Shown here: one piece after another, positions 1-12,503 of the stretch
How positions within the stretch are numbered: the stretch's first letter is position 1
Layout of the letters: every line of letters starts with the position of its first letter
From: Ectopseudomonas mendocina
GTDB taxonomy: Bacteria; Pseudomonadota; Gammaproteobacteria; Pseudomonadales; Pseudomonadaceae
Direction of reading: 5' to 3'
NCBI RefSeq assembly: GCF_016008875.1
Contig: NZ_JADTQG010000003.1
Coordinates: forward strand, 62,001 to 126,000
Length of the DNA stretch: 64,000 nt
Program-made: the position numbers and the translations under genes
Notes under the pieces: model-generated
What the model saw: the letters and a program-made list of their open reading frames with translations, nothing else
Told to the model about the DNA's origin: nothing
The model's database searches: none

Positions 1-1068
1 GACCACGGCCTGGAAGTAGCGCTGGATTTCGCCGTGCAGTGCTCGCCCGATCACCCCTGGCTCAAGCAGCACCCTGGCTGGTTCAGCTGGCGGCCGGACG
101 GCAGCATTCGCCATGCCGAGAACCCGCCGAAGAAGTACGAGGACATCGTCAACGTCGAGTTCTATGCCGAGGCGGCCATGCCCGAGCTGTGGCTGGCATT
201 GCGCGACGTGGTGTTGGGCTGGGTGGAGCAGGGCGTGACGCTGTTTCGCGTCGACAATCCGCACACCAAGCCGATGCCATTCTGGGAGTGGCTGATCGCC
301 GACGTGCGTGAACGCCATCCCGAGGTGATTTTCCTCTCCGAGGCCTTCACCCGCCCGGCGATGATGGCGCGGCTGGGCAAGCTCGGCTTCAGCCAGAGCT
401 ACACCTACTTCACCTGGCGCAACACCAAGGCCGAGCTGCAGACCTACCTGACCGAACTGAACCAGGCACCCTGGCGCGACTGTTACCGGCCGAACTTCTT
501 CGTCAACACGCCGGACATCAACCCGTATTTCCTGCAGCGCAGCGGCCGCCCCGGCTTTCTCATCCGCGCGGCGCTGGCGACCATGGGTTCCGGGCTGTGG
601 GGCATGTATTCGGGCTTCGAACTGTGCGAGGCCGAGCCGGTGCCGGGCAAGGAGGAGTACTTCGATTCGGAGAAGTACCAGCTGCGCCCGCGCGACTACC
701 AGGCAACCGGCAACATCAACGCCGAGATCGCCCGACTCAACCAGATCCGCCGCGAGAACCCGGCGCTGCAGACCCACCTGGGTTTCCAGGCCTACACCGC
801 GTGGAACGACAACATCCTCTACTTCGGCAAGCGCACCGCGGATCTGAGCAACTTCATCCTGATCGCCGTCAGCCTCGATCCGCACCACGCCCAGGAGGCG
901 CATTTCGAACTGCCGCTGTGGGAGCTGGGCCTGCCTGATGACGCCGATCTGCACGGTGAAGACCTGATGAACGGTCACCGCTGGACCTGGCACGGCAAGG
1001 TGCAGTGGATGCGTATCGAACCCTGGCACCTGCCATTCGGCATCTGGCGAATCCAGACCGTAGGCTGA
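1..1068 (+). CDS. glgE: alpha-1,4-glucan:maltose-1-phosphate maltosyltransferase GlgE, C-terminal part
   Basis: The reading frame is open from base 1, so the 5' end lies outside the window; about 355 residues are visible. GlgE is a GH13 enzyme that transfers maltosyl units from maltose-1-phosphate onto alpha-1,4-glucan. The strand carrying the nucleophile reads [12 protein letters not shown] and the acid/base strand reads [11 protein letters not shown], both characteristic of GlgE rather than of ordinary amylases. The opening block [15 protein letters not shown] is also typical. The next gene, a trehalose synthase-maltokinase fusion, begins 16 bases downstream and supplies the substrate, and glgB follows, so the three form the GlgE pathway operon. 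No defect is seen in the visible part. Confidence 0.95.
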   Translation, partial: DHGLEVALDFAVQCSPDHPWLKQHPGWFSWRPDGSIRHAENPPKKYEDIVNVEFYAEAAMPELWLALRDVVLGWVEQGVTLFRVDNPHTKPMPFWEWLIADVRERHPEVIFLSEAFTRPAMMARLGKLGFSQSYTYFTWRNTKAELQTYLTELNQAPWRDCYRPNFFVNTPDINPYFLQRSGRPGFLIRAALATMGSGLWGMYSGFELCEAEPVPGKEEYFDSEKYQLRPRDYQATGNINAEIARLNQIRRENPALQTHLGFQAYTAWNDNILYFGKRTADLSNFILIAVSLDPHHAQEAHFELPLWELGLPDDADLHGEDLMNGHRWTWHGKVQWMRIEPWHLPFGIWRIQTVG

Positions 1069-1084
1069 ACAACGGAGTAGCACC

Positions 1085-4386
<3,302 letters not shown>

Positions 4387-4390
<4 letters not shown>

Positions 4391-6549
4391 ATCAGATCAG
4401 AGTGCAGCGCCTGCAACGCGCCGAGGACGGCGATCCGTTCAGCTTCCTCGGGCCACATCCGCAGGGCGACGAGACCCTGGTACGGGTTTGGCAGCCGGGT
4501 GCCGATGCCGTCGACCTGCTGGCCAGCGATGGCTCGCCACTGGGACGCATGCACTGCAGCGACCCGGAGGGCCTGTTCGAGCTGCAGCTGCCCCAGCCGC
4601 AGCGTTACCGCCTGCGCATCCACTGGCCAGGCAGCGTGCAGGAAACCGAAGATCCCTATGCCTTCGGTCCGCTGCTGGGCGACACCGACCTCTACCTGTT
4701 CGCCGAGGGCAATCACCGTCAGCTGTGGCGTTGTCTGGGCGCCTCACCGGTGGAGCATGAAGGCGTGCCTGGCGTGCGCTTCGCCGTCTGGGCGCCCAAT
4801 GCACGGCGGGTGTCGGTGGTCGGCGACTTCAATAGCTGGGACGGCCGCCGCCACCCCATGCGCCTGCGCTACCCGGCGGGCGTGTGGGAGCTGTTCATCC
4901 CGCGCCTGCAGCCGGGTGAGTGCTACAAGTACGAAATCCTCGGCCCGAACGGCGTGCTGCCGCTGCGTGCCGATCCCATGGCGCAGGCCACCGAGACGCC
5001 GCCGGCCACCGCCTCGAAGGTGCCGCAGGGCGAGAGCTTCGCCTGGCAGGACCAGCAGTGGATGAGCGAGCGCGAGCAACGCCAGGCATCGCAGGCACCT
5101 CTGGCGATCTACGAGCTGCATGCCGGCTCCTGGCAGTGGCAGGACGATCAGGCACCGGACTGGGACGCGCTGGCCGAGCGGCTGATTCCCTACGTGCAGG
5201 ACCTGGGGTTCACGCATGTCGAGCTGATGCCGATCATGGAACATCCGTTCGGTGGCTCCTGGGGTTACCAGCCGCTGTCGATGTTCGCGCCCACCGCGCG
5301 TTTCGGCAGCCCGCAGCGCTTCGCCGCCTTCGTCGATCGCTGCCACCGCGCAGGCATCGGCGTGATCCTCGACTGGGTGCCGGGACACTTTCCCAACGAC
5401 GCCCACGGCCTGGCCGAGTTCGACGGCACCGCGCTGTATGAGTACGCGCACCCGTTCGAGGGCTTTCACCCAGACTGGAACACCTGCATCTACAACCTCG
5501 GCCGCACCGAGGTGCACGGTTTCATGCTGGCCAGCGCGCTGTACTGGCTGCGCGAATACCACGTCGACGGCCTGCGCGTGGATGCGGTGGCATCGATGCT
5601 CTATCGCGACTATTCGCGTGAAGCGGGGCAGTGGATTCCCAACCGCCACGGCGGGCGCGAGAATCTGGAGGCCATCGAATTTCTCCAGCATCTCAACGAA
5701 GTGGTGCACAGCGAAGTGCCCGGCGCACTGGTGATCGCCGAGGAATCAACCGCCTGGCCCGGCGTCAGCCGCCCGGTGCAGCAGGGCGGCCTGGGCTTCA
5801 GCCACAAGTGGAACATGGGCTGGATGAATGACAGCCTGAGTTACATCCAGCAGGACCCTATGTACCGCCTGCACCATCACCATCAGATCACCTTTGGCTT
5901 GCATTACGCCTTTTCCGAACGCTTCATCCTGCCGATCTCCCACGACGAGGTGGTGCACGGCAAGCGCTCGTTACTCGGGCGCATGCCCGGCGATCGCTGG
6001 CAACAGTTCGCCAACCTGCGCCTGTTTCTCGCGCTGATGTGGAGCCACCCGGGCAAGAAATTGCTGTTCATGGGCTGCGAGTTCGGCCAGTGGCGCGAGT
6101 GGAACCACGACCAGCAACTGGACTGGTACCTGCTGCAGTATCCCGAGCATGCCGCCGCCCAGGCGCTGCTACGTGAACTGAATCGCCTGTACCGTGAAGA
6201 ACCGGCGCTGCATCGCCTCGACGATCAGGACAGCGGCTTTCAGTGGCTGATCGGCGATGACGCGCGCAACAGCGTATTCGCTTGGCTGCGCAAGGGCGGC
6301 GAGGGCAGCGCGCCGCTGCTGGTGGTACACAACTTCACCCCGCAGGTGCTCGACGGCTACCGCATCGGCGTGCCGCACGCCGGCCGCTGGCAGGTGCTGC
6401 TCAATACCGATGAGCGCCGCTGGAGTGGCTCGGGCGCCGGCACGCAGGGCGAACTGCACAGCGAGCAGATGGCCGCTCACGGCCAAACCGACTCGCTGGA
6501 CTTGCAGTTGCCGCCCCTGGGCACATTGATTCTGCGACCGGCGCAATAA
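4387..6549 (+). CDS. glgB: 1,4-alpha-glucan branching enzyme GlgB
   Basis: This 720-residue GH13 branching enzyme introduces alpha-1,6 branches into glucan made by GlgE or GlgA. The N-terminus holds two beta-sandwich regions (a GlgB N-terminal module and a CBM48, around [19 protein letters not shown]). The catalytic barrel follows, with nucleophile D399 ([10 protein letters not shown]), acid E452 ([11 protein letters not shown]) and D520 ([12 protein letters not shown]). Its length matches the family. The start is TTG at 4387, overlapping the treS stop codon; the first downstream ATG would remove conserved N-terminal sequence. It is the third gene of the glgE-treS-glgB operon. Confidence 0.96.
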
Positions 6550-6633
6550 GCGTCGCCGCTGAAGCGCCTCCCACGGAGAGAGATGTACCTTGGAAGTGAT
6601 GATGCTCCGGCCCAACGAAGCGCCGGACTCATA

Positions 6634-6674
6634 GTGGGAGAGGTTTAGCCAATTGCGGCTAAAGCCCCTCCCAC
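6634..6674. repeat. REP-like hairpin downstream of glgB
   Basis: An imperfect inverted repeat has arms GTGGGAGAGGTTTAGCC (6634-6650) and GGCTAAAGCCCCTCCCAC (6657-6674) around the loop aattgc. It lies between the convergent genes glgB and the CBS-domain gene. The wording (GTGGGAGGGGCTTTAGCC on the other strand) resembles repetitive extragenic palindromes that I recall from pseudomonads. It may also act as a bidirectional transcription terminator. A partial copy of the outer part (cctcccac) occurs near 6566. Confidence 0.6.
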
Positions 6675-6684
6675 AAAGGTGGGG

Positions 6685-7098
6685 TCAGTGAGCGGAAGTT
6701 ACGCCGCGCAGCACGGTGTCGTTGGCCATGCGGCTATGGCCGGAGGCGATATTGCCCAGCGAGACCACGCCCACCAGGCGTTTCTCGCGGTTGAGCACCG
6801 GCAGCCGACGTACCTGGATATCGGCCATGTTGGCAGCCACATGCTCGACATCTTCGTCATCGAAGCAATAGCGCACGTTGCTGCTCATCACCTGACGTAC
6901 CGGGGTATTGCCGTCCAGTCCGGCGGCCACCGCGCGCACGGCGATGTCGCGGTCGGTGACCATGCCGATCAGGCGATCGCCCTCGTTGATCAGCAATGCA
7001 CCGCTGTCGATATCGGCCATCAGTTTGGCGGCATCGCGAATACTGCGCTCGGGGTCGAGGGTGCGAACGTTGCGAGTCATGATCTTGCTGATTTTCAT
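6685..7098 (-). CDS. small two-CBS-domain protein
   Basis: This 137-residue protein consists almost entirely of a Bateman module. The first CBS motif covers about residues 5-60 (KIMTRNVRTLDPERSIRDAA, then LIGMVTDRDIAVRAVA) and the second about 68-125 (VMSSNVRYCFDDEDVEHVA, then RLVGVVSLGNIA). Such modules bind adenosine nucleotides and act as energy or stress sensors; no effector domain is attached. The ATG at 7098 was chosen because it has GGAGAC in front of it and begins the conserved MKISKIMTRNV; the open frame extends upstream without further homology. It is the last gene of a minus-strand group starting at 9447, with a 65-base gap from the hydrolase gene. Confidence 0.88.
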   Translation of the reverse strand: MKISKIMTRNVRTLDPERSIRDAAKLMADIDSGALLINEGDRLIGMVTDRDIAVRAVAAGLDGNTPVRQVMSSNVRYCFDDEDVEHVAANMADIQVRRLPVLNREKRLVGVVSLGNIASGHSRMANDTVLRGVTSAH

Positions 7099-7163
7099 CG
7101 GTGTCTCCTGTGGCAGTTGAAAGGGCGAATGCCCGAGATGAACCGCGGCGAGATCACGGCGAT

Positions 7164-7934
7164 TCAGGAATAGCGCACCAGATGGTGTGGGTAGTCGCCT
7201 ACCCGTGCACCTACCACCATTTCGCTGACCCAATCGATCAGGATGCGTGTATAGGCTTGCTGGTGGCGGTCCTCGCTGAGCCCGTGGTCGGCGCCGGCCA
7301 TGGTCCGGTGGGTCAGCGAATGCGCCTTGTCGAAGGCGTTGCGATAGCTCATCAGCGTGGTGTGCGGGACGAAATCGTCGTGCTCGGATTCCACCAACAG
7401 CACATCCCCGCGAAATTCGGAGCAGGCGCCGAGCGCCAGGTTGTCCTGCGCGCTCAGCGGCGTGCGGCGGTACTCGGCCAGGCGCGCGACGTCCAGCTTG
7501 CGCTTGGGCAGTTGCCATTCTTCGTCCCAGTACAGCGCCGGCACTCGCAGAGCCAACCAGCGCACCGGACGCCGCACGCTAAGCAGCGTGGCGAGGTAGC
7601 CGCCGTAGCTGGTGCCGATCACTGCGATGCACTCGGGGTCAACCGCTTCGTGTGTGGCGAGCAGATCGTAGGCGGCGAGAATGTCAGCCAAATTGTCCTC
7701 GCGCGATACCTGCTCCTGCGCCTCGATGTTGCGCTCATGCCCGCGCAAATCGAAGGTCAGGCACACGCAACCCAACCCGGCGATGCCACGAGCACGCGCC
7801 AGATCGCGTTGCTGGCTGCCGCCCCAGCCGTGTACGAAAAGCACACCGGGCACCTTATTCGGCGGGGTCAGCAGGGTGCCGGCGATGTGCTGGTCCTCCA
7901 CCAGAATGTCCAGGCTCTGGCTACAGGCGCTCAT
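7164..7934 (-). CDS. alpha/beta hydrolase (dienelactone-hydrolase/peptidase-like)
   Basis: A 256-residue cytoplasmic alpha/beta hydrolase. The oxyanion-hole region reads LFVHGWGGSQQRD, the nucleophile elbow is GTSYGG (the central Ser is the likely nucleophile), the acid lies in ESEHDDFVPH and the histidine in AGADHGLSE. The family includes S9-type peptidases and acyl hydrolases; the substrate cannot be read from the sequence. Its start overlaps the end of the DUF3182 gene by four bases (ATGA), so the two are probably co-translated. No signal peptide is seen. Confidence 0.85.
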   Translation of the reverse strand: MSACSQSLDILVEDQHIAGTLLTPPNKVPGVLFVHGWGGSQQRDLARARGIAGLGCVCLTFDLRGHERNIEAQEQVSREDNLADILAAYDLLATHEAVDPECIAVIGTSYGGYLATLLSVRRPVRWLALRVPALYWDEEWQLPKRKLDVARLAEYRRTPLSAQDNLALGACSEFRGDVLLVESEHDDFVPHTTLMSYRNAFDKAHSLTHRTMAGADHGLSEDRHQQAYTRILIDWVSEMVVGARVGDYPHHLVRYS

Positions 7935-9022
7935 AACGGGCCTACCTTGACGTACTTGGTCAGCGGGCCGTCCTTGCTGTCCTGCCCGTGATAGAGACAG
8001 ATCGCGCCCTCTGGCGGGGGAACGTCCCGATAATATTCATGGGTCGAGGCCTGTAGCGTTTGCAGCTGCGCGTCATTCATGAATGCCTCCAGGGCAAAGA
8101 TTTCCGCCGCACTGGCACCGCCGACGCGCCAGGATTGTTCCAGCACGCCACTGCGTGGCTGCCCTTGCGCATTCAGCCCCTGCGCCACGTCGTAGTTGCG
8201 CCGCGAGGCCTGGATCGATGGATAGACTTCCAGCGCCGCCAGTTCGAATATGCGCGCCTGCTGTACAGCGAGGCGCACGGCGCGCGGCAGATTTAGTGTC
8301 ATCAGAGCCAGATAGTCGCCGCGCACCAGCGTCAGTTGCGAGCCGCCATAGACCTGATTGCCCTGGCCGTCATCGGTCAGTTGCTGGGTGCCGTGGTAGC
8401 TCAAGGTGACGCCCGCCACCCGGATCTGGCCGACGCTGTAGGTAGCGGGCTGCTGCAGGTCTTCTTCCAGTACCAGGCCCTGTTCCATCACACGCTGCTC
8501 ATCCAACGCCGCCAGTGCGTTGTCCAGCTCGGTGCGCGAACGCACTGCCTGCTGACCTCGGCCACCGGTGCCGTCGACCGGCTTCAGGCGAATCGGCCCA
8601 TTGCGCAACAAGCGTTGCCCGGCCTCGGCAGCGTCCTCCAGATCAAAAACGCTGAAGCCCTGCAAAGTGACGCTCTCGACCTGCCGGGCGAAACGCTCGG
8701 ACCAGCCCACAGGGAGGTTGCGAGGGGCGTCGAGGCTTGGGTGGCTGATGGCCTTGGTGGCGAGAAAGGCGTGTTCGACCTGCCCGCCGAAGAAATCCTC
8801 AGGTCCATCGATGCCCAGCGCTGCTACATCGCCGACCATCGTGTCTTCGGGCAGGAAATAGTGGTGGCCGCGAATCTGGGTGCCCGGCTGGTGCGGACCG
8901 AGGAAGGGACAACCGAGTAGTTTTGCCAACTTTTCGCCGAGCAGACGCTGTACCGTGCGTTCGTGGTCCATGTGCCGGACTGTGCCAGGCAGCAGGAGCA
9001 GGCCGTCGTAACTACCCATCAT
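7931..9022 (-). CDS. DUF3182-like protein with an ATP-grasp-like region
   Basis: A 363-residue protein that I place in the DUF3182 family from memory. The central part looks like an ATP-grasp nucleotide-binding segment: a strand ending in lysine followed by a glycine-rich loop (RLKPVDGTGGRGQQ, about residues 150-165), then VMEQGLVLEED, which matches the acidic strand used for Mg-ATP. An ATP-grasp member would ligate a carboxylate to an amine or thiol, but no substrate can be named. It overlaps both neighbours by four bases (secreted protein upstream, hydrolase downstream), which suggests one co-translated unit of three products. Confidence 0.7.
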   Translation of the reverse strand: MMGSYDGLLLLPGTVRHMDHERTVQRLLGEKLAKLLGCPFLGPHQPGTQIRGHHYFLPEDTMVGDVAALGIDGPEDFFGGQVEHAFLATKAISHPSLDAPRNLPVGWSERFARQVESVTLQGFSVFDLEDAAEAGQRLLRNGPIRLKPVDGTGGRGQQAVRSRTELDNALAALDEQRVMEQGLVLEEDLQQPATYSVGQIRVAGVTLSYHGTQQLTDDGQGNQVYGGSQLTLVRGDYLALMTLNLPRAVRLAVQQARIFELAALEVYPSIQASRRNYDVAQGLNAQGQPRSGVLEQSWRVGGASAAEIFALEAFMNDAQLQTLQASTHEYYRDVPPPEGAICLYHGQDSKDGPLTKYVKVGPL

Positions 9023-9447
9023 CGGTCGCGCCAGGTGCCGCCGGCACTTTCGCAGTCTATGCGTACCTGCTTGAGGTCGCCCGCCTGGTAGTAATGAGTG
9101 ACCACCTTGGCCTCGTTGGGCACGGCGGGGCGCGCTTTGCCCTGGTCATCGTCGCGGGAGCGATAGTTGCTCAGGGTTTCCTGGGTCAGTGCCGCTTCGC
9201 AGGTGCCCAGCTTGGCCTCGGCGCAGCTGGCTACCTTGCGTTGCTCGGTATTGATCATGTCGTCGGTTTCGTTATGGCACGACCAGTCGATAGCGCCTTC
9301 GTCCGTGCCGGTGAATTCGTAGCAGAACTCCTGGGCGACCTCCGCGATGGCACCGCTGGAAGCCCTGGCACTGACATGGCAGGCCTCGGCCAATACGTCG
9401 CCGGCCGCTAGCGCGCCGACCAGAAGGCCGGGAATGATGGCTCGCAT
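9019..9447 (-). CDS. small Cys-containing secreted protein, unknown function
   Basis: I do not recognise this 142-residue protein. The start at 9447 has AAGGAG in front of it and gives a good signal peptide (MRAIIPGLLVGALAAGDVLA followed by EACHV); an alternative start nine codons upstream gives a less typical N-terminus. The mature part has six cysteines, spaced as expected for a disulfide-bonded periplasmic protein, in a mostly polar sequence with acidic stretches. The stop codon overlaps the start of the DUF3182 gene (ATGA). It is the first gene of the four-gene minus-strand group and is divergent from glgP. Confidence 0.75.
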   Translation of the reverse strand: MRAIIPGLLVGALAAGDVLAEACHVSARASSGAIAEVAQEFCYEFTGTDEGAIDWSCHNETDDMINTEQRKVASCAEAKLGTCEAALTQETLSNYRSRDDDQGKARPAVPNEAKVVTHYYQAGDLKQVRIDCESAGGTWRDR

Positions 9448-9631
9448 GATGTTCTCCTTGACAATGGCGTTCATGAGTTGTGAGGGGAATCGCCAAGTCG
9501 AAGTTCAGGCTATTTGATCAGTGGCCGCGGGGCAGAAAAAACCGGAACTCATGGCCGTTGCGAAGGCCACAAAGAAAAGCCGAACGTATCGCTTCGGCTG
9601 TTATCAACGCGACGCGCGCGAGGGGATGCAG

Positions 9632-12097
9632 ATGAGCGAACCGCACGACGAGGCCGACAGCGCCGTAGCACAGTTCAAGGCCGCCATTCTGGCCAAGCTG
9701 CGCTACGCCGTGGGCAAGGACCCGAGCACCGCCTTTGACCATGACTGGTTCGAGGCGCTGGCCCTGGCCACTCGCGACCACATGATCGACCGCTGGGAAG
9801 AGTCCTCCGCCCAGGTCGAGCGCCAGGGCGCCAAGCGTATCTATTACCTGTCTCTGGAGTTTCTCATCGGCCGCTTGCTGATGGACAACCTGAGCAATCT
9901 CGGCCTGCTCGATGTCGCCCGCCAGGCCATGGGCGAGCTCGGTGTCGAGCTCGAGCGCATTCGCCTGGTGGAACCTGACGCAGCGCTGGGCAACGGCGGC
10001 CTCGGGCGTCTGGCAGCCTGCTTCATGGAGAGCATGGCGACCCTGCGCCTGGCCGCCCACGGCTACGGTATCCGCTATGAGCATGGCCTGTTTCGTCAGG
10101 CGATCATCGACGGCTGGCAGGCTGAGCAGACCGAAACCTGGCTGGATTTCGGCAATCCCTGGGAGTTCGAGCGCCCGGAAGTGGCCTACCGCATCGGTTT
10201 TGGCGGCGGGGTGATGACGCTGGACGACGGCACCGGCACCACGCGGCTGCACTGGCAGCCGCAGGAGAGCGTGCGCGCCATTGCCTACGACACACCGGTG
10301 GTGGGTTGGCGCGGCGCGTCGGTCAATACCCTGCGGCTGTGGCGTGCACGCGCGGAGGAGGACCTGCAGCTGGATCGTTTCAACGCCGGCGATCATTTCG
10401 GCGCGGTGGCCGGCGAGGTCCGCGCGGAAAGCATCTCGCGCGTGCTCTATCCGGCCGACGATACCGAGGCTGGCCAGGAGCTGCGCCTGCGTCAGGAGTA
10501 CTTCCTGGTTTCCGCCTCGCTGCAGGACCTGCTCGAACGTCATCTGCGCCTGCATAAGGATCTGCAGAGCCTGCCGCAGCACGTGGCGATCCAGCTCAAC
10601 GACACCCATCCGGCCATCGCAGTGGTCGAGCTGATGCGCCTGCTGGTGGACGACCATCGCATGCCCTGGGCGCAAGCCTGGCAGCTCACGGTGGCCACCA
10701 CCGCCTATACCAACCACACGCTGCTGCCGGAGGCGCTGGAATCCTGGCCGGTGGCGCTGATGGAGCGTCTGCTGCCACGGCACCTGCAGATCATCTACCT
10801 GATCAACGCCGAGCATATCGATGCGCTGCGCGCCAAGGACATCCACGATTTTCGCCTGCTGCGCGCGGTGTCGCTGATCGAGGAAGACCACGGCCGTCGC
10901 GTGCGCATGGGCAACCTGGCGTTTCTCGGTGCGCACAGCATCAACGGCGTGTCCGCACTGCATACGCGGCTGATGCGCGACACGGTGTTCCGTGACCTGC
11001 ACCGGCTTTATCCGGACCGGGTGAACAACAAGACCAATGGCGTGACCTTTCGCCGCTGGCTGTTTCAGGTCAATCCGGGGCTCACCCATCTGCTCGTCGA
11101 TGCCCTGGGCGAGCCGGTGCTGCAGCGCCCCGAGGAGCACCTCAAGGCGCTCGAACCCTACGCCGAGCGCCAGGACTTTCGCGACGAATATGCGCTATGC
11201 CGACAGCGCAGCAAGGAGGCGCTGGCCGAGCGGGTCAGGCTATTGCTGGGGATCAACCTCGACACCACGGCCATCTTCGACGTGCACGTCAAACGTATTC
11301 ACGAATACAAGCGCCAGTTGCTCAACCTGTTGCACACAGTGGCCTTGTACCAGGCCATCCGCAACGACCCGACCACCGACTGGGTGCCGCGGGTGAAGAT
11401 CTTCGCCGGCAAGGCAGCGGCCAGTTATCGCCAGGCCAAGCTGACCATCAAACTGGCCAACGACATCAGCCGCACCATCAATGACGATCCCACCGTGCGC
11501 GGCTTGCTCAAGGTGGTGTTCATACCCAACTACAACGTCAGCCTGGCCGAAACCATCATTCCCGCGGCCGATCTGTCGGAGCAGATTTCCACGGCGGGGC
11601 TTGAGGCGTCCGGCACCAGCAACATGAAATTCGCCCTCAATGGCGCATTGACCATCGGCACGCTGGACGGTGCCAACGTGGAGATGTGCGAGCAGGTTGG
11701 CGAGGAACATATGTTCATCTTCGGCATGACCGCCCAGCAGGTCGCCGCAAGGCAGCGCCTGGGCCTGGAAATGGGCGATGTGGTGGCTGACTCGGAACGT
11801 CTGGAAGCCGCGCTTGGCGCCATCCGCGCCGGGGTGTTCTCGCCGGATGATCCGGCGCGCTACGTGGGCTTGGTGGACTCGCTGCTCTACGAGGACCGCT
11901 TCATGGTCTGCGCCGATTTCGATGCCTACTGGAAGGCGCAGCGCCAGGTCGATCAACGCTGGCAGCGGCCTGAGCAATGGTGGCGTTCGGCGGTGCTCAA
12001 TACCGCTCGTATGGGCTGGTTTTCATCCGATCGCACCATCGCCGAATACGCCAGAGATATCTGGCAGGTGCCGCTGCCGCCGTGTGAAGGGGATTGA
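9632..12097 (+). CDS. glgP: glycogen/alpha-glucan phosphorylase GlgP
   Basis: An 821-residue GT35 phosphorylase that releases glucose-1-phosphate from alpha-1,4-glucan. The N-terminal block RIYYLSLEFLIGR and the substrate loop EPDAALGNGGLGRLAACF are characteristic. The PLP-binding lysine is K666 in SGTSNMKFALNG, followed by GTLDGANVEM. The ATG at 9632 was preferred because GAGGGG stands six bases upstream and the product then has the family's usual length; the open frame continues upstream to 9521 but that part lacks homology. It stands alone, divergent from the secreted-protein gene and convergent with a 73-residue gene, and is probably stress-regulated like the other glucan genes. Confidence 0.95.
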   Translation: MSEPHDEADSAVAQFKAAILAKLRYAVGKDPSTAFDHDWFEALALATRDHMIDRWEESSAQVERQGAKRIYYLSLEFLIGRLLMDNLSNLGLLDVARQAMGELGVELERIRLVEPDAALGNGGLGRLAACFMESMATLRLAAHGYGIRYEHGLFRQAIIDGWQAEQTETWLDFGNPWEFERPEVAYRIGFGGGVMTLDDGTGTTRLHWQPQESVRAIAYDTPVVGWRGASVNTLRLWRARAEEDLQLDRFNAGDHFGAVAGEVRAESISRVLYPADDTEAGQELRLRQEYFLVSASLQDLLERHLRLHKDLQSLPQHVAIQLNDTHPAIAVVELMRLLVDDHRMPWAQAWQLTVATTAYTNHTLLPEALESWPVALMERLLPRHLQIIYLINAEHIDALRAKDIHDFRLLRAVSLIEEDHGRRVRMGNLAFLGAHSINGVSALHTRLMRDTVFRDLHRLYPDRVNNKTNGVTFRRWLFQVNPGLTHLLVDALGEPVLQRPEEHLKALEPYAERQDFRDEYALCRQRSKEALAERVRLLLGINLDTTAIFDVHVKRIHEYKRQLLNLLHTVALYQAIRNDPTTDWVPRVKIFAGKAAASYRQAKLTIKLANDISRTINDDPTVRGLLKVVFIPNYNVSLAETIIPAADLSEQISTAGLEASGTSNMKFALNGALTIGTLDGANVEMCEQVGEEHMFIFGMTAQQVAARQRLGLEMGDVVADSERLEAALGAIRAGVFSPDDPARYVGLVDSLLYEDRFMVCADFDAYWKAQRQVDQRWQRPEQWWRSAVLNTARMGWFSSDRTIAEYARDIWQVPLPPCEGD

Positions 12098-12105
12098 GGT
12101 CCGGG

Positions 12106-12150
12106 CCTGTTCAACGTCTTGCAACGAGACGCGGCAAGACGTTGAACAGG
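12106..12150. terminator. long perfect hairpin between convergent genes
   Basis: Perfect 17-base-pair stem: left arm 12106-12122 (CCTGTTCAACGTCTTGC), right arm 12134-12150, loop of 11 bases. It begins nine bases after the glgP stop and ends just before the stop of the convergent 73-residue gene. It is probably a bidirectional terminator, although neither side has a long T-run. Confidence 0.6.
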
Positions 12151-12153
12151 CTT

Positions 12154-12375
12154 TCAGCGCTGCACGCGGTGCGCTGGAGTAGGGGCGCCTTTCTTGGGAT
12201 GCAGAATGCGTGTGACCTGTACATCGGTGAATTCGTTGGGCCATTCGAAGGTGTGCAGGGCACTGAGGTAGAAGCGCGCCTGGTCTGGCGTAAGCTGCTC
12301 ACGGTCCGATTCGACTTCGACGCTATGGGGCTGGTTGTGCAGGATGTAGCTGATCAGGTGCAATGGCTTGGCCAT
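12154..12375 (-). CDS. conserved small protein, unknown function
   Basis: A 73-residue soluble protein beginning MAKPLHLISYILHNQPH and ending in a basic tail with RILHPKKGAP. The ATG at 12375 has CCGGAG in front; the open frame extends further upstream but only into intergenic DNA. I recognise no domain. The sequence contains ordinary helix-forming segments (LTPDQARFYLSALHTFEWP) and no membrane segment or signal peptide. It lies downstream of the ybhN-like gene on the same strand and converges on glgP. Confidence 0.6.
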   Translation of the reverse strand: MAKPLHLISYILHNQPHSVEVESDREQLTPDQARFYLSALHTFEWPNEFTDVQVTRILHPKKGAPTPAHRVQR

Positions 12376-12453
12376 GGTATGTCTCCGGTTTTGCTGAATG
12401 ATGAGAGATAGACCAATCCATCTCGCCTGCGAGTTCCCGTCATCCGTCGGGTG

Positions 12454-12488
12454 GCGCTTGCCCGCACGCCCCGGTGGCGGGCGAGCGC
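12454..12488 (-). terminator. GC-rich stem-loop after the ybhN-like gene
   Basis: Inverted repeat GCGCTTGCCCGC (12454-12465) and GCGGGCGAGCGC (12477-12488), with one mismatch and an 11-base loop. It begins 15 bases beyond the stop codon of the ybhN-like gene on the minus strand. There is no clear T-run, so its role as terminator is an inference from position. Confidence 0.4.
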
Positions 12489-12503
12489 ATGGCGCAAGCG
12501 TCA

